A stretch of DNA of 42,603 bases from Tsukamurella sp. M9C (GTDB lineage: Bacteria > Actinomycetota > Actinomycetes > Mycobacteriales > Mycobacteriaceae): NCBI RefSeq assembly GCF_020169415.1, contig NZ_JAIULG010000027.1:1-42603 (forward strand), given 5' to 3'. Below, piece by piece: positions 27,912-38,638 of this stretch. Numbering within the stretch: position 1 is the stretch's first letter; every line of letters begins with the position of its first letter. The notes under the pieces are model-generated. The model made no database searches and was not told where the DNA came from. It saw only the letters and a program-made list of their open reading frames with translations. Made by a program: the position numbers and the translations under genes.

Positions 27912-29957
27912 TCAGTCGTTGTCGCCGAAGCCGCTGTTCTTCTGCACCGTCATGAGGAACTCGATGTTGTTCTGCGTCTTCTTGAGCTGGCTGATCAGCA
28001 GGTCGATGGCCTGCTGGCTGTCCAGCGCGGCGAGCAGCCGGCGCAGCTTGTTCACCACGGCGGCCTCGTCGGGCGCCATGATGAGCTCGTCCTTGCGGGT
28101 GTTCGACGCCGCGACGTCGACGGCCGGGAAGACGCGCCGCTCCGAGATCTTGCGGTCCAGCTTGAGCTCGGCGTTGCCGGTGCCCTTGAACTCCTCGAAG
28201 ATCACGGTGTCGCCGGTGGAGCCGGTCTCGACCAGCGCCGTGGCGATGATCGTCAGCGAGCCGCCGTTCTCGATGTTGCGCGCCGCGCCCAGGAACCGCT
28301 TCGGCGGGTACAGGGCCGTCGAATCGATACCGCCCGAGAGGATGCGGCCCGACGCGGGGCTCGAGTTGTTGTAGGCGCGGCCGAGGCGGGTGATCGAGTC
28401 GAGCAGCACCACCACGTCCTTGCCGCCCTCGACGAGCCGCTTGGCCCGCTCGATCGCCAGCTCGGCGACCGAGGTGTGATCGCCCGGCGGCCGGTCGAAG
28501 GTGGAGCTGATCACCTCGCCGCGCACGCTGCGCTGCATGTCGGTGACCTCCTCCGGGCGCTCGTCCACCAGGACCACCATGAGGTAGCACTCGGGGTTGT
28601 TCGTGGCGATCGCGTTCGCGATGTCCTGCAGCACCGTGGTCTTACCGGCCTTCGGCGGCGCCGAGATCAGGGCGCGCTGGCCCTTGCCGATCGGCATGAT
28701 CAGGTCGATCACACGGGTGGTGAGGATGTTCTGCGCGGTCTCGAGGCGCAGTCGCTGGTTGGGGTACAGCGGCGTGAGCTTGTTGAACTCGGGCCGGTTC
28801 TTCGCCGACTCCACGTCCTGGCCGTTGACCGAGTCCAGGCGCACGAGCGGGTTGAACTTCTGCCGGTTCGCCTGGTTGCCCCGGCCACCGCCGCCGCCCT
28901 GGTTGCCGCCGGTGTCGCCCGAGCTCTCGCCGTCGCGGGGCATCTTCACGGCGCCCGTGATCGCGTCGCCGCGGCGCAGGCCGTTGCGGCGGATCATGTT
29001 CATCGAGACGTAGACGTCGTTCGGCCCGGCGATGTAGCCCGAGGTGCGCACGAAGGCGTAGTTGTCGAGCACGTCGAGGATGCCGGCCACCGGCTGCAGG
29101 ACGTCGTCCTCGCTGACCTGCGGCTCGCCGTCGTTCTGGTTGCGGTCGCGGCCGCGACGGCGCTCGCGGAAGCGGCGCCCGCGGCGTCCCGTGCCGTCGC
29201 CGTCGTCGTCCGGGCCGTTGTTCTGGTTGCGGTTGCCCTGGTTGTTGCCCTGGCCGCCCTGGTTGTTGTTCTGATTGCGCTGGCGGTCCTGGCGGTTCTC
29301 GCCCTGCTGGCGGTCGCCCTGCTGGCGGTCGCCCTGCTGGCGGTCGCCCTGCTGGCGGTCCTGGCGGTTCTCGCCCTGCTGGCGGCCCTCGCCGTCGGCG
29401 TTCTGGTTGCGGCGCTGGTTGCGCTCGCGGCGCTGACCCTGCTGGCCCTGCTCGCCCTCGTTCTTCGGGGCGTCGCCCTGGGGCGCGTCGGCCTGGGCGC
29501 TCGCGTCGCCGTCGTCCGACGGTGCCCGGTCGGCCTTCGCCGCCCGCTCGCCCCGCGGGGCGCGGGCCGTGCGGCCCTCGGTCTTCGGCGCGTCGGCGGC
29601 CTCGGCCTGCGGCGCCTCCGCCTTGGGGGCGTCGTTCGTGGGCACCTCGCTCGTGGGCGCCTCAGCCTTCGGAGCCTCCGCCTTCGGGGCCTCCGCCTTG
29701 GGGGCGTCGTTCTTCGGCGCCTCGGCCTTGGCGGCCTTCGGCGCGGCCTTGGCGGCGCCGCCGTGGTCGTTGATCGCGGCGATGAGATCGCCCTTGCGGA
29801 GCCCGGAGACCCCCTTGATCCCCAGCTCGCTCGCGATGCCTCGCAGTTCGGCCAGCACCATGCCGTTGAGGCCCGAGCGGCGACGCTCGTCGGCCCGCGT
29901 GGTGCTGGCCGCGGCGGTGGCCGTCTCCGGGCTGGTGGTCACGTCCGTTTCGGTCAC
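27912..29957 (-). CDS. rho: Transcription termination factor Rho with large disordered insertion
   Basis: RNA-dependent hexameric ATPase that ends transcription. 681 residues from GTG 29957 (AAAGGA 6 nt upstream), much longer than the 419 of E. coli. Order: SAP-like N-terminal helices (about 30-63), a low-complexity insertion (about 68-285; first PKAEAP-type Ala/Pro/Lys repeats, then QQGDR/NQN-rich repeats and an Arg-rich patch), the cold-shock RNA-binding fold (about 290-375, interrupted by a Gly-rich loop 346-360), and the ATPase with Walker [10 protein letters not shown] (433-441) and DERPEEVTD. Actinobacterial Rho proteins commonly have such insertions, which widen RNA binding. Confidence 0.96.
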   Translation of the reverse strand: MTETDVTTSPETATAAASTTRADERRRSGLNGMVLAELRGIASELGIKGVSGLRKGDLIAAINDHGGAAKAAPKAAKAEAPKNDAPKAEAPKAEAPKAEAPTSEVPTNDAPKAEAPQAEAADAPKTEGRTARAPRGERAAKADRAPSDDGDASAQADAPQGDAPKNEGEQGQQGQRRERNQRRNQNADGEGRQQGENRQDRQQGDRQQGDRQQGDRQQGENRQDRQRNQNNNQGGQGNNQGNRNQNNGPDDDGDGTGRRGRRFRERRRGRDRNQNDGEPQVSEDDVLQPVAGILDVLDNYAFVRTSGYIAGPNDVYVSMNMIRRNGLRRGDAITGAVKMPRDGESSGDTGGNQGGGGGRGNQANRQKFNPLVRLDSVNGQDVESAKNRPEFNKLTPLYPNQRLRLETAQNILTTRVIDLIMPIGKGQRALISAPPKAGKTTVLQDIANAIATNNPECYLMVVLVDERPEEVTDMQRSVRGEVISSTFDRPPGDHTSVAELAIERAKRLVEGGKDVVVLLDSITRLGRAYNNSSPASGRILSGGIDSTALYPPKRFLGAARNIENGGSLTIIATALVETGSTGDTVIFEEFKGTGNAELKLDRKISERRVFPAVDVAASNTRKDELIMAPDEAAVVNKLRRLLAALDSQQAIDLLISQLKKTQNNIEFLMTVQKNSGFGDND
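29296..29356 (-). repeat. 15-bp tandem repeats inside rho
   Basis: The plus-strand unit CTGCTGGCGGTCGCC repeats about four times, encoding QQGDR on the minus strand. The unit length is a multiple of three, so copy number can change without breaking the frame. Confidence 0.75.
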
Positions 29958-29967
29958 GGAGTTCCTT

Positions 29968-30228
29968 TCAATTCCCTGTTCGCGCACTGCGGAAGCAGGG
30001 GCCTACCGTGCTCGCCGGGCTGTCCTGCGTTGGTGCACAGGTGTTTTCGCGGGCGACGCACGAATGACGAAGGTGCTTGTTGCGCTTCGGCTGCCGGGCC
30101 CCGCGTTTCCGGCGGGGGCACACATGTCTCGGCCTGATGTGGAGACCGGCGCGCCAACACGTCCGAGGCTGGTTGCTGGGCGTGGAATGGCAATGTGCCG
30201 AAACAGCGTCCGCACACTGGTCGGACAC
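29968..30228 (-). CDS. Possible leaderless upstream ORF in the rho leader
   Basis: An 86-codon frame begins with GTG at 30228, exactly 7 nt after the -10 box of the predicted rho promoter, the spacing expected for a leaderless mRNA. It stops at 29968, inside the rho ribosome site (TGA immediately followed by AAGGA), so its translation could control rho initiation. The peptide starts VSDQCADAVSAHC and is rich in Cys and Arg, without recognised homology. It may simply be untranslated leader, since GC-rich DNA leaves many frames open. Confidence 0.3.
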   Translation of the reverse strand: MSDQCADAVSAHCHSTPSNQPRTCWRAGLHIRPRHVCPRRKRGARQPKRNKHLRHSCVARENTCAPTQDSPASTVGPCFRSARTGN

Positions 30229-30235
30229 TTTTGCC

Positions 30236-30264
30236 ATGATAGCGCGGGTACCGGCGCCCGGCAA
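30236..30264 (-). promoter_or_regulatory. Predicted rho promoter
   Basis: Minus-strand TTGCCG, 17-bp spacer, TATCAT. Transcription from here gives a leader of about 270 nt before rho. Long leaders that allow Rho autoregulation are known in other bacteria; that use here is inference. The rest of 29958-30287 has no other recognised element. Confidence 0.55.
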
Positions 30265-30287
30265 TCACCACCCCCGGGACCGCGCGC

Positions 30288-31298
30288 TCAGCCGCGCGCG
30301 ACCCCGTCGGCGATGGGCAGCTCGCGCACGACGAATCCGGCCTCGACGGCGGCGTCCGCGAGGCGGGTCGGCAGCGCCTGGGGGGTCAACGCGAGCACGG
30401 TGGGCCCGGCGCCGGAGATCGCGGCGGCTACGCCGGCGGCGCGCAGCCGCTCGACCAGCGCGAACGACTCCTTCATGGAGGCGGCCCGGTACCGCTGGTG
30501 CAGCCGGTCCTCGGTGGCGTCCAGCAGCAGGTCCGGGTGCGCGGTGAGCGCCAGCACCATGAGCGCGGCGCGCGAGGCGTTGAACGCGGCGTCGGCGTGC
30601 GGCACCAGGCGGGGCAGCATGCCGCGCGTCACCGAGGTCGAGGACTGCACGTCGGGCACGAAGGCGTAGGCCCGGATGTCGGGGTGCACGTCCACGCGCC
30701 GGGCCCCGTAGTGCAGGGGGGCCGACGGTGCCGCGCTCGCCGCCGCGTGGTCGCGGTAGCCGGCCACGTCGGGGACGGGCACCGCGGGCACGGTCCAGGA
30801 GACTACCGCGCCGCCGAGCACGCTCGCGGAAGCGTTGTCGGGGTGGCCCTCGAACTCGGAGGCCAGCTGCACCATCTCGTCGGTGGTGAGCCCGCGGGGC
30901 GCGTCGGCGTCGGCGGCCAGCGCGGCGGCGGCCGCGATCCCGGCGACGACGGCGGCGGCCGACGAGCCGAGGCCGCGCGAGTGCGGAATGCGGTTGACGC
31001 AGGTCAGGCGGAGCCCGGTCGCGGTGACCCCGAGGTGCGCGAGGGTGCGGCGCAGCGCCACGACCACGAGGTGACGGTCGTCGTCGGGCACGTCCCCGGC
31101 GCCCTCCCCCGTGACCACGACGGTCAGGTCACCGTCGGTCCCGGGATCGACGGTCTCGACGGTGACGTCGTCGTAGAGGCCGAGCGCGAGGCCGAGGGTG
31201 TCGAAGCCGGGGCCGAGGTTGGCGCTGGAGGCCGGGACGGTCACGGTGGCCTTCAGGCCGACGGGCAGGACGAGCGGGGCGTTCGAGGCGGGGGACAC
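30288..31298 (-). CDS. thrB: Homoserine kinase
   Basis: GHMP kinase that phosphorylates homoserine in threonine synthesis. 336 residues; VPASSANLGPGFDTLGLAL near the N-terminus (21-39) and the ATP-binding loop PHSRGLGSSAAAV (105-117) are diagnostic, and the C-terminal SGAGPTVLAL motif is present. GTG 31298 lies 8 bp after the thrC stop; a longer open frame upstream has no homology. It is the last gene of the argS-lysA-hom-thrC-thrB cluster. Confidence 0.93.
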   Translation of the reverse strand: MSPASNAPLVLPVGLKATVTVPASSANLGPGFDTLGLALGLYDDVTVETVDPGTDGDLTVVVTGEGAGDVPDDDRHLVVVALRRTLAHLGVTATGLRLTCVNRIPHSRGLGSSAAAVVAGIAAAAALAADADAPRGLTTDEMVQLASEFEGHPDNASASVLGGAVVSWTVPAVPVPDVAGYRDHAAASAAPSAPLHYGARRVDVHPDIRAYAFVPDVQSSTSVTRGMLPRLVPHADAAFNASRAALMVLALTAHPDLLLDATEDRLHQRYRAASMKESFALVERLRAAGVAAAISGAGPTVLALTPQALPTRLADAAVEAGFVVRELPIADGVARG

Positions 31299-31306
31299 GG
31301 GCGCGG

Positions 31307-32404
31307 CTACTCCGTCAGCCCCATGGCGGCGGCCACGGCGACGGGGTCGATGCCGACGCGGGCGATCTCGGGCAGGCTGCTCAGCGCGGTGTCCGGGTCC
31401 TTGAGGCCGTTGCCGGTCACGGTGCACACCACGGTGGAGCCCTTCTCGATCCAGCCGTCGGCGGTGGCGGCGAGGAGGCCCGCGACGGACGCGGCCGACG
31501 CGGGCTCGACGAAGACGCCCTCGGTCTTCGCGATGAGGCGGTAGGCCTCGAGCAGCTTCTCGTCGGTGGCGGCGCGGAACTGGCCGTTCGACTCCTGCTG
31601 GGCGGCGACGGCCTGGTTCCAGGACGCAGGGCTACCGATGCGGATCGCGGTGGCGATGGTCTCGGGGTCCTTGACCGGAGCCCCGTTGACCAGCGGCGCG
31701 GCGCCCGCGGCCTGCACGCCGAGCATGCGCGGGCGCGCGGAGATGATGCCGTCGGCGGCGTACTCGCTGTAGCCCTTCCAGTACGCGGTGATGTTGCCGG
31801 CGTTGCCGACGGGGAGCGCGTGCACGTCGGGGGCCTTGCCGAGGGCGTCGACGATCTCGAACGCCGCGGTCTTCTGGCCTTCGATGCGCACCGGGTTCAC
31901 CGAGTTCACCAGCGAGATGGTGTCGAAGGTGGCGGTGGTCTTGCGGGCCAGCTCGAGGCAGTCGTCGAAGTTGCCGTCGACCTCGATGATCTTGGCGCCG
32001 TACATCACGGCCTGGGCCAGCTTGCCCATGGCGATCTTGCCCGCGGGCACCAGCACGGCGCACTCGAGGCCGGCGATGGCGGCGTACGCCGCGGCGGAGG
32101 CGGAGGTGTTGCCGGTGGACGCGCACAGCACGCCCTTCTTGCCGGTGGCCTTGGCCTCGGTGACGGCCATGGTCATGCCGCGGTCCTTGAAGGAGCCGGT
32201 GGGGTTGAGGCCCTCGACCTTGAGGTGCACGTCGCAGCCGGTGAGCTCGGAGAGCGCCCGCGCGGGCAGCAGCGGGGTCGCGCCCTCGCGGAGGGTGACG
32301 GGCGCCCAGCCCGGCTCCCACGTGTCGCACACGGGCAGACGGTGCCGGTAGGCCTCGATCAGGCCGGGCCACGGGGTGTGCACGGTGGCAGCGGAATTAG
32401 TCAC
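31307..32404 (-). CDS. thrC: Threonine synthase
   Basis: PLP enzyme converting O-phosphohomoserine to threonine. 365 residues; the PLP lysine is Lys73 in [10 protein letters not shown], and the phosphate-binding [10 protein letters not shown] motif follows. The GTG start overlaps the hom stop by 8 bp, so the genes are translationally coupled. Confidence 0.95.
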   Translation of the reverse strand: MTNSAATVHTPWPGLIEAYRHRLPVCDTWEPGWAPVTLREGATPLLPARALSELTGCDVHLKVEGLNPTGSFKDRGMTMAVTEAKATGKKGVLCASTGNTSASAAAYAAIAGLECAVLVPAGKIAMGKLAQAVMYGAKIIEVDGNFDDCLELARKTTATFDTISLVNSVNPVRIEGQKTAAFEIVDALGKAPDVHALPVGNAGNITAYWKGYSEYAADGIISARPRMLGVQAAGAAPLVNGAPVKDPETIATAIRIGSPASWNQAVAAQQESNGQFRAATDEKLLEAYRLIAKTEGVFVEPASAASVAGLLAATADGWIEKGSTVVCTVTGNGLKDPDTALSSLPEIARVGIDPVAVAAAMGLTE

Positions 32405-33731
32405 TGGTTCCCTCCAGACGGAGCACGGAGGACACGGCGGTCACCACGTCCAGGTTCTTCAGCGCCTCGACGGTGGCCGAGAGGGCCGCGTCGGGTGCCT
32501 TGTGGGTGAGGATCACCAGGCGCGCGCCCCGCTCGGGGGTGTCGGCCTGCTGGCGGACGGTGCTGATGGACACGCTCCGCGCCGAGAACTCGTTCGCGAC
32601 GGCGCTGAGCACGCCGGGCCGGTCCGCGACCTCCATCGCCACGTAGTAGCGGGTGAGCACCTCGCCGATCGGCGCGATCGGCAGCTTGGCGTACGCCGAG
32701 TCGCGGGGTCCGCGGCCCGAGACGACCTTGTTGCGGGCCGCGGCCACCAGGTCGCCCATCACGGCGGAGGCCGTGGGCGCGCCGCCCGCGCCGGCGCCGT
32801 AGAACATCAGGCGGCCGGCGTTCTCGGCCTCGACGAAGACGGCGTTGTAGGCGCCGTCGACGCTGGCGAGCGGGTGCTTGAAGGGCACCAGCGCCGGGTA
32901 CACGCGGGCCGAGACCCGCTGCGCGCCCTCGGCATCGGTGATCTTCTCGCAGATCGCGAGCAGCTTGATGGTGCAGTCGAAGGCCTTCGCCGCCTCGATG
33001 TCCGCGGCGGTGACGCCGGTGATGCCCTCGCGGTGCACGTCGTCGGCCTTGACGCGGGTGTGGAAGGCGATCGAGGCGAGGATCGCGGCCTTGGACGCGG
33101 CGTCGTAGCCCTCGACGTCGGCGGTGGGGTCGGCCTCCGCGTAGCCCAGGCGGCCGGCTTCGGCGAGCACGGTCTCGTAGGCCTCGCCCTTCTCCGCCAT
33201 GTTGGAGAGGATGAAGTTGGTGGTGCCGTTGACGATGCCGGCGACGAGGCCCACCGAATCGCCCGCGAGGGACTGCTGCAGCGGGCGGATCACGGGGATC
33301 GCGCCGGCCACGGCCGCCTCGAAGTACAGGTCGGCGCGGGCCTTGTTGGCGGCGTCGGCGAGCTGGCCGGTGTACTCGGCGAGCAGCGCCTTGTTCGCGG
33401 TGACCACCGACTTGCCGGCCTTGAACGCGCTGAGCATCAGCGTGCGGGTCGGCTCGATGCCGCCCATCACCTCGACCACGATGTCGACGTCGTCGCGGCC
33501 GACCAGGGCCTCCGCGTCGTCCGTGAGCAGGCTCTTCTTCAGGCCGAGGGCCTTGAGGCCGCGGTCCTTCGTGGTGTCGCGCACGGCGATCCCGCGGATG
33601 ACGAGGTTCGCGCCGACGCGGGCCGCGAGGTCGTCGGCGTTCTCCACGAGAATGCGCGCCACCTCGGTGCCCACGGTGCCCATGCCGAGGAGGGCGACGC
33701 CCAGTTCCCTCTGCTGTGCGGATTCGGTCAT
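32397..33731 (-). CDS. hom: Homoserine dehydrogenase
   Basis: NAD(P)-dependent reduction of aspartate semialdehyde to homoserine. 444 residues: Rossmann motif GMGTVGTEV (16-24), catalytic region around [11 protein letters not shown] and [16 protein letters not shown], and a C-terminal ACT domain (about 360-440, [20 protein letters not shown]) that usually gives threonine feedback. In mycobacteria it is called thrA. It overlaps lysA by one base (TGATG) and thrC by 8 bp. Confidence 0.95.
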   Translation of the reverse strand: MTESAQQRELGVALLGMGTVGTEVARILVENADDLAARVGANLVIRGIAVRDTTKDRGLKALGLKKSLLTDDAEALVGRDDVDIVVEVMGGIEPTRTLMLSAFKAGKSVVTANKALLAEYTGQLADAANKARADLYFEAAVAGAIPVIRPLQQSLAGDSVGLVAGIVNGTTNFILSNMAEKGEAYETVLAEAGRLGYAEADPTADVEGYDAASKAAILASIAFHTRVKADDVHREGITGVTAADIEAAKAFDCTIKLLAICEKITDAEGAQRVSARVYPALVPFKHPLASVDGAYNAVFVEAENAGRLMFYGAGAGGAPTASAVMGDLVAAARNKVVSGRGPRDSAYAKLPIAPIGEVLTRYYVAMEVADRPGVLSAVANEFSARSVSISTVRQQADTPERGARLVILTHKAPDAALSATVEALKNLDVVTAVSSVLRLEGTSD

Positions 33732-35092
33732 CAGAGCACCTCCAGGCTCACCAGGTCGTCCACGGTCTCCCGGCGCAGGATGAGCCGCGCCGCGCCGTCC
33801 TTGACCGCCACCACCGCGGGACGCGGCTGCATGTTGTAGCGGCTGGACATCGAATAGCAGTAGGCCCCCGTGGCGGCGACGGCCATCAGGTCGCCCTCCG
33901 CCAGGTCGCCGGGGGTGTCGGTGTCGCGGACCACGATGTCGCCGGTCTCGCAGTGCTTGCCGACGATGCGGGAGAGCACCGGCTCGCCCTGCGGATCGCG
34001 GCTCGCGACCACGGCGGTGTACTCCGCGCCGTACAGGGCGGTGCGGATGTTGTCGCTCATGCCGCCGTCCACGGAGACGTAGCGCCGGAAACCCTGCGGG
34101 CCGACGTCCTCGGAGTCCACCACGACGTCCTTGATCGTGCCCACCTCGTATAGCGTGATCCCGGGCGGGCCCGCGATGGCGCGACCGGGCTCGACGGCGA
34201 GGTGCGGCGTCGCCAGTCCCAGTGCGGCGGACTCGGTCTCGACGATGTGCCGCAGCTTGGCCGCGAGGTCCGCGACGGGCGGCGGATCGTCGTGCGGGGT
34301 GTAGGAGATGCCCAGGCCGCCGCCGAGATCGATGGTGCTCAGCTGCGCGGTCTTCTCCGCGCCGAAACGGGCGACGACGTCGCGCAGCAGCTCGAGCACG
34401 CGGCGGGCGGCGATCTCGAAGCCGTTGACGTCGAAGATCTGCGAGCCGATGTGGCTGTGCAGGCCCACGAGCCGCAGGTTGTCGGCGGCGAAGACGGCGG
34501 TCACGGCCTTCATGGCCGGCGAATCGGAGCCGTTCGACGCGAGGGAGAAGCCGAACTTCTGATCCTCGTGCGCGGTGGAGATGAACTCGTGGGTGTGCGC
34601 CTCCACGCCCGGCGTGAGGCGGATCAGCACCTCCTGCACGGTGTTCCGCTCCCCCGCGACGGCGTCGAGCCGCGCGATCTCCGAGAGCGAGTCCACCACG
34701 ACGTCCCCGATGCCCGACTCGACGGCGTAGTCCAGCTCGGCGACCGACTTGTTGTTGCCGTGCAGCGCGATCCGCTCCGCGGGGAAGCCGGCGCGCAGGG
34801 CGACGGCGAGCTCGCCGCCGCTGCAGACGTCGAGGTTCAGGCCCTCGTCGCGCACCCAGCGGGCGATCTCCATGGAGAGGAACGCCTTCGAGGCGTAGTG
34901 CACCGCGGCGTCCGCGCCGAACGCCTCCCGCATGCCGCGGCAGCGGGCCCGGAAGTCGTCCTCGTCGATCACGAGCAGCGGCGTGCCGAACTCGGCCGCG
35001 AGCGCGGTGACGGGCACCCCGGCGACGGAGACCGCACCGTCGGCCTCCCGGCGCGCGTGGGCGGGCCACACGGCCCGATCCAGTTCACTCAC
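33731..35092 (-). CDS. lysA: Diaminopimelate decarboxylase
   Basis: PLP enzyme that decarboxylates meso-diaminopimelate to lysine. 453 residues; the PLP lysine is Lys69 in HYASKAFLS, with HSHIGSQI, the GGGLGISY phosphate-binding loop and [11 protein letters not shown] (dimer-site Cys) all present. GTG 35092 lies 13 bp after argS and aligns with the mycobacterial N-terminus. Confidence 0.94.
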   Translation of the reverse strand: MSELDRAVWPAHARREADGAVSVAGVPVTALAAEFGTPLLVIDEDDFRARCRGMREAFGADAAVHYASKAFLSMEIARWVRDEGLNLDVCSGGELAVALRAGFPAERIALHGNNKSVAELDYAVESGIGDVVVDSLSEIARLDAVAGERNTVQEVLIRLTPGVEAHTHEFISTAHEDQKFGFSLASNGSDSPAMKAVTAVFAADNLRLVGLHSHIGSQIFDVNGFEIAARRVLELLRDVVARFGAEKTAQLSTIDLGGGLGISYTPHDDPPPVADLAAKLRHIVETESAALGLATPHLAVEPGRAIAGPPGITLYEVGTIKDVVVDSEDVGPQGFRRYVSVDGGMSDNIRTALYGAEYTAVVASRDPQGEPVLSRIVGKHCETGDIVVRDTDTPGDLAEGDLMAVAATGAYCYSMSSRYNMQPRPAVVAVKDGAARLILRRETVDDLVSLEVL

Positions 35093-35105
35093 GAGTGGTG
35101 GCCTC

Positions 35106-36758
35106 TCACATCCGGTCGGGTGCCGAAACACCCACGAGCGCCAGGCCGTTGGCGAGCACCTGGCGGGTGGCGGCGCACAGCGCCACGCGGGCGCGGTGCA
35201 GGTCGGTCGGCTCCTCGTCGCCCATCGGCAGCACGCGGCACTCGCCGTAGAAGCGGTGGTAGGCGCCGGCCAGCTCCTCGAGGTACCGCGCGATGCGATG
35301 CGGCTCACGGAGATTCGCGGCGCCCGCGGCCACGGCGGGGAACTCGCCGAGGGTGCGCACCAGATCGCCCTCGCGAGCGTGGTCGAGCAGGCCGAGATGC
35401 TCCGTCGAGGCGACGACGCCGAGCTCGGCCGCCGAGCGCGCGATGGCCGAGAGCCGGGCGTGCGCGTACTGCACGTAGTAGACGGGGTTCTCGTTGCTCG
35501 CCTGGGCGAGGAGATCCAGGTCGAGGTCGATGGAGGTGTCCACCGAGCTGCGCACCAGGGAGTAGCGCGCGGCGTCGACACCGACGGCGTCCACCAGGTC
35601 GTCGAGGGTGATGACGGTGCCGGCGCGCTTGCTCATGCGGACGGGTTTGCCGTCCTTGACCAGGTTCACCAGCTGGCCGATCAGGACCTCGATCTGCGCC
35701 GGGTCGTAGCCGAGCGCGGCGGCCGCGGCCTTGAGCCGGCCGATGTAGCCGTGGTGGTCCGCGCCCAGCATGTAGATCGCGAGAGTGAAGCCGCGGTCGA
35801 ACTTGTGCTTGATGTAGGCGATGTCGCCCGCGATGTACGCGGCGTTGCCGTCGGACTTGATGACGACGCGGTCCTTGTCGTCGCCGTAGTCCGTGGCCCG
35901 CAGCCACCAGGCGCCGTCCTTCTCGTACAGGTTGCCGTTGTCCTTGAGCTGCTGGACGCTGCTCTCGACGAGGCCCGAGCTGAACATCTCGTCCTCGTGG
36001 GTGAACACGGCGAAGTCGGTGCCGAACTCGTGCAGGGTGCGCTTGATGTGCCCGAACATCAGCTCGACGCCGTCGGCGCGGAAGGCCTCCACCCGCTCGG
36101 TCTCGGGGAGGTCGAGGATGCCCGGGTGGTCCTTGACGACGGTGGCCGCGATCTCGCCGATGTAGTCGCCGGCGTAGCCGTCCTCGGGCGTCGGCTGATC
36201 ACGGGCGGCCGCGTCGAGCGAGCGGGCGAACCGATCGATCTGCGCGCCGTGGTCGTTGAAGTAGTACTCGCGAGTGACCTCCGCTCCCTGGGCCTCGAGC
36301 ACGCGGCCGAGGCTGTCACCCACTGCGGCCCAGCGCGCGCCGCCGAGATGGACGGGGCCCGTCGGGTTGGCGGAGACGAACTCGAGGTTGATGAGCGCAC
36401 CGTCGAGCGCCTTGCCCTGCCCGAACGCGCCCGCCTGCTCGAGGATGTTCACGACGAGCTGGTTCTGCGCGTCCGCGGCGAGCCGGATGTTGAGGAAGCC
36501 CGGGCCCGCGACGGTGGCCTCGTCGACGCCGTCGGCGTTGCCGAGGGCCTCGGCGAGCCAGGTCGCGAGGTCGCGCGGATTGACGCCGGCCTTCTTCGCG
36601 ACCTGCATCGCGATATTGGTCGAGTAGTCGCCGTGTTCGGGGTTGCGGGGCCGCTCGACGGTGACGCGTTCGGGCAGCACGGAGACGTCGAGGCCGCGCT
36701 CGGTGAGCACGGTGGTCGCGGTGGCGTGCAGGAGTTCCGAAAGGTCAGCGGGAGTCAC
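35106..36758 (-). CDS. argS: Arginyl-tRNA synthetase
   Basis: Class I synthetase, 550 residues. The HIGH-type motif is HLGG (137-140, [10 protein letters not shown]) and the KMSK-type motif RMSK (374-377). The C-terminal helical domain ends with the DALRA anticodon-binding segment. The GTG start at 36758 lies 6 nt after a minus-strand TAGGAT, suggesting leaderless transcription. It is divergent from a tRNA-Arg gene, its likely substrate. Confidence 0.96.
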   Translation of the reverse strand: MTPADLSELLHATATTVLTERGLDVSVLPERVTVERPRNPEHGDYSTNIAMQVAKKAGVNPRDLATWLAEALGNADGVDEATVAGPGFLNIRLAADAQNQLVVNILEQAGAFGQGKALDGALINLEFVSANPTGPVHLGGARWAAVGDSLGRVLEAQGAEVTREYYFNDHGAQIDRFARSLDAAARDQPTPEDGYAGDYIGEIAATVVKDHPGILDLPETERVEAFRADGVELMFGHIKRTLHEFGTDFAVFTHEDEMFSSGLVESSVQQLKDNGNLYEKDGAWWLRATDYGDDKDRVVIKSDGNAAYIAGDIAYIKHKFDRGFTLAIYMLGADHHGYIGRLKAAAAALGYDPAQIEVLIGQLVNLVKDGKPVRMSKRAGTVITLDDLVDAVGVDAARYSLVRSSVDTSIDLDLDLLAQASNENPVYYVQYAHARLSAIARSAAELGVVASTEHLGLLDHAREGDLVRTLGEFPAVAAGAANLREPHRIARYLEELAGAYHRFYGECRVLPMGDEEPTDLHRARVALCAATRQVLANGLALVGVSAPDRM

Positions 36759-36764
36759 CGGTCC

Positions 36765-36770
36765 ATCCTA
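36765..36770 (-). promoter_or_regulatory. Candidate -10 box for leaderless argS
   Basis: Minus-strand TAGGAT, then 6 nt, then the argS GTG. There is no ribosome site in between. This spacing matches that at murA and wecA. Confidence 0.4.
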
Positions 36771-36834
36771 AGGTGCGCCTGACCGCCCGGTTTCCGCCGG
36801 GCCTGCCCTATGCGCTAACCTTGCTACGCCCTGC

Positions 36835-36907
36835 GCCCCCGTAGCTCAGGGGATAGAGCGTTCGCCTCCGGAGCGAAAGGCCGCAGGTTCGAATCCTGCC
36901 GGGGGCA
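36835..36907 (+). tRNA. tRNA-Arg (anticodon CCG)
   Basis: A full cloverleaf of 73 nt: acceptor GCCCCCG/CGGGGGC with discriminator A, D-arm TAGCTCAGGGGATAGAGC, anticodon stem TTCGC/GCGAA with loop CTCCGGA (anticodon CCG, reads CGG), and T-arm GCAGG-TTCGAAT-CCTGC. CCA is not encoded. A T-rich stretch follows, which may end transcription. Confidence 0.97.
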
Positions 36908-36999
36908 CTTTCTTCTGCGTCACTGCATTCTTCGCCCCGATCCTCTCCCCTCGCACTGCCGCGTGTGCGCCGCCGCGGCGGCGGTGTTGGAATGGTCCG

Positions 37000-38634
37000 G
37001 TGAGCGAACCACTCCACGATCCCCCGCCCCGCGTCGCGCGGGTCCGCTCGCTCGTCTTCGCCGACGGTGCGCCCGTCTGGCGGTGGCGGGCCGGCCTGCG
37101 GGCCGCGGCGGCGGTGGCGATCCCCGGGGCCGGGCTGGTCGCGGCGGGGCACGCGAGCTCGGCCCTGTTCACCACCTTCGGCGCCTTCGCCGTGCTGTAC
37201 GGCGAGGGCCGCGCCTACCGCGTACGCGGGCACGTGGTGGCGGCCGCGGGGCTGGCGCTGCTGGTCGCGGTGTCCATCGGGGCGACGATCGGGTGGGCCG
37301 TGCCCACGGGCGGCGCCCTTCTCAAGACCTGCGCCGTGCTGATGACGGTCGTCCCCGCCGTGGTGGCCGTCTTCGTGGTCGACGCGCTGCGACTGGGGCC
37401 GCCGGGCGCGCTGTTCTTCGCGCTGGTCGGGTCCGGAGGGCTGATCGCCGTCGAATCCGGCGCCGATCCCGCGATGCTGGTCGTCGGTGCCGCTCTGGGC
37501 GCGATCTCGTCGGTGCTGGTGTCGATGTCCGGGGTGCTCGTCGATCCGTCGGCGCCGCAGCGGGAGGCCGCGGGGCGCGCGATCGGGGCGGTGAACGCGT
37601 ACCTCGCCACCGACGGTCCGCCATCCGCCGAGCGCCGGCACGCCGCCGGTTCCGCCCTGGTCGCGGCCTGGTCGACGATGGACGACGCCCGGGCGGCGAG
37701 CCGCCCCGCCGATGCGGCGCTGCTGGCCGACCTGCGGGACGCCAACCGGCGTTTCGCCGCCGCCTCGTCCGACGACGCGGACACGGAGGCCGACCCCACG
37801 CGCGCGGTCACCACGTCGCGGCTGCGGCCGACGGTGGGCCACCGCCTGCGCCGCTCGCTCAGTCCCTCCTCCCACGCCGCGATCACCGCGGGCCGGGTCG
37901 GCGTCGCGTGCCTCGCGGCGGGCGCGGTGAGCATCGCACTCGGTTTCGAGCGGCCGCACTGGGCGGCGATCAGCGCCCTCGTGGTGTTGCAGAACGGGGT
38001 CGACCGGGTGCACGGCACCGTGCGGGCGTTGCACCGATTCCTCGGCACCGCAGTCGGATTGGTGCTCTTCGCGGGCCTGCACGCGGCGGCTCCGCAGGGA
38101 TACGCGCTGATCGCGGTGGTCGCCGCACTGCAGTTCTGCATCGAGATCCTCGTCGTACGCAATTACGCCGCGGCGGTGGTGGTGATCACCCCGGTGGCGC
38201 TGCTGGCGAGCGGGGCGGGCGTCACCGGCGGGGCGGCGGGACCGGTGATGCGCGACCGCCTGCTGGAGACCCTGGTGGGAGTCGTGATCGCGCTGCTCGC
38301 GATGTACCTGCTGGACCCGGGCGCGCACCGTCGGACGTTCGCCTGGACCGATCGTCGGATCCGTGGCGCGGCCACGGATCTCGTCGCCGCCGCCGCGGCC
38401 GTGCCGGTGGGCGCCGAGTCCGCCCGCGAGGCGGCCCGGCACCTGCACTTCGAGCTGGAGGGCGGCGTGCGCGCGGGCATCGACTCGATGCACAACGAGC
38501 CCGAGTGGGCGGCCGAGCACTGGCCGGCGCGAGCAGGACTGGTGCACGACGGCTACGACCTGACGTCCGCCTTCTGGACGACCGCGCCCGATGCCCGCCT
38601 CCCCGACGCCGCCGCCTGGCGGAGCCGGTTCTGA
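37000..38634 (+). CDS. FUSC-family membrane protein
   Basis: A 544-residue protein with two blocks of about five hydrophobic helices (roughly 33-175 and 297-435) separated by a hydrophilic region, and a soluble C-terminus. The second block, with FERPHWAAISALVVLQNG followed by HRFLGTAVGLVLF, is typical of the fusaric-acid-resistance/aromatic-exporter (FUSC) superfamily. The substrate is unknown. GTG 37000 is preceded by GGTCCG with no clear ribosome site. It is convergent with the HNH gene (4-bp gap). Confidence 0.85.
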   Translation: MSEPLHDPPPRVARVRSLVFADGAPVWRWRAGLRAAAAVAIPGAGLVAAGHASSALFTTFGAFAVLYGEGRAYRVRGHVVAAAGLALLVAVSIGATIGWAVPTGGALLKTCAVLMTVVPAVVAVFVVDALRLGPPGALFFALVGSGGLIAVESGADPAMLVVGAALGAISSVLVSMSGVLVDPSAPQREAAGRAIGAVNAYLATDGPPSAERRHAAGSALVAAWSTMDDARAASRPADAALLADLRDANRRFAAASSDDADTEADPTRAVTTSRLRPTVGHRLRRSLSPSSHAAITAGRVGVACLAAGAVSIALGFERPHWAAISALVVLQNGVDRVHGTVRALHRFLGTAVGLVLFAGLHAAAPQGYALIAVVAALQFCIEILVVRNYAAAVVVITPVALLASGAGVTGGAAGPVMRDRLLETLVGVVIALLAMYLLDPGAHRRTFAWTDRRIRGAATDLVAAAAAVPVGAESAREAARHLHFELEGGVRAGIDSMHNEPEWAAEHWPARAGLVHDGYDLTSAFWTTAPDARLPDAAAWRSRF

Positions 38635-38638
38635 CGCC

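Noticed and set aside
27903-30137. Long open frame on the plus strand opposite rho
   Set aside because: It consists of Leu/Val/Ala repeats produced by the complementary strand of the QQGDR repeats; rho on the minus strand is certain.
36835-36999. Attachment site for an integrated element at tRNA-Arg
   Set aside because: No integrase gene and no second copy of the tRNA 3' end are visible in the window.
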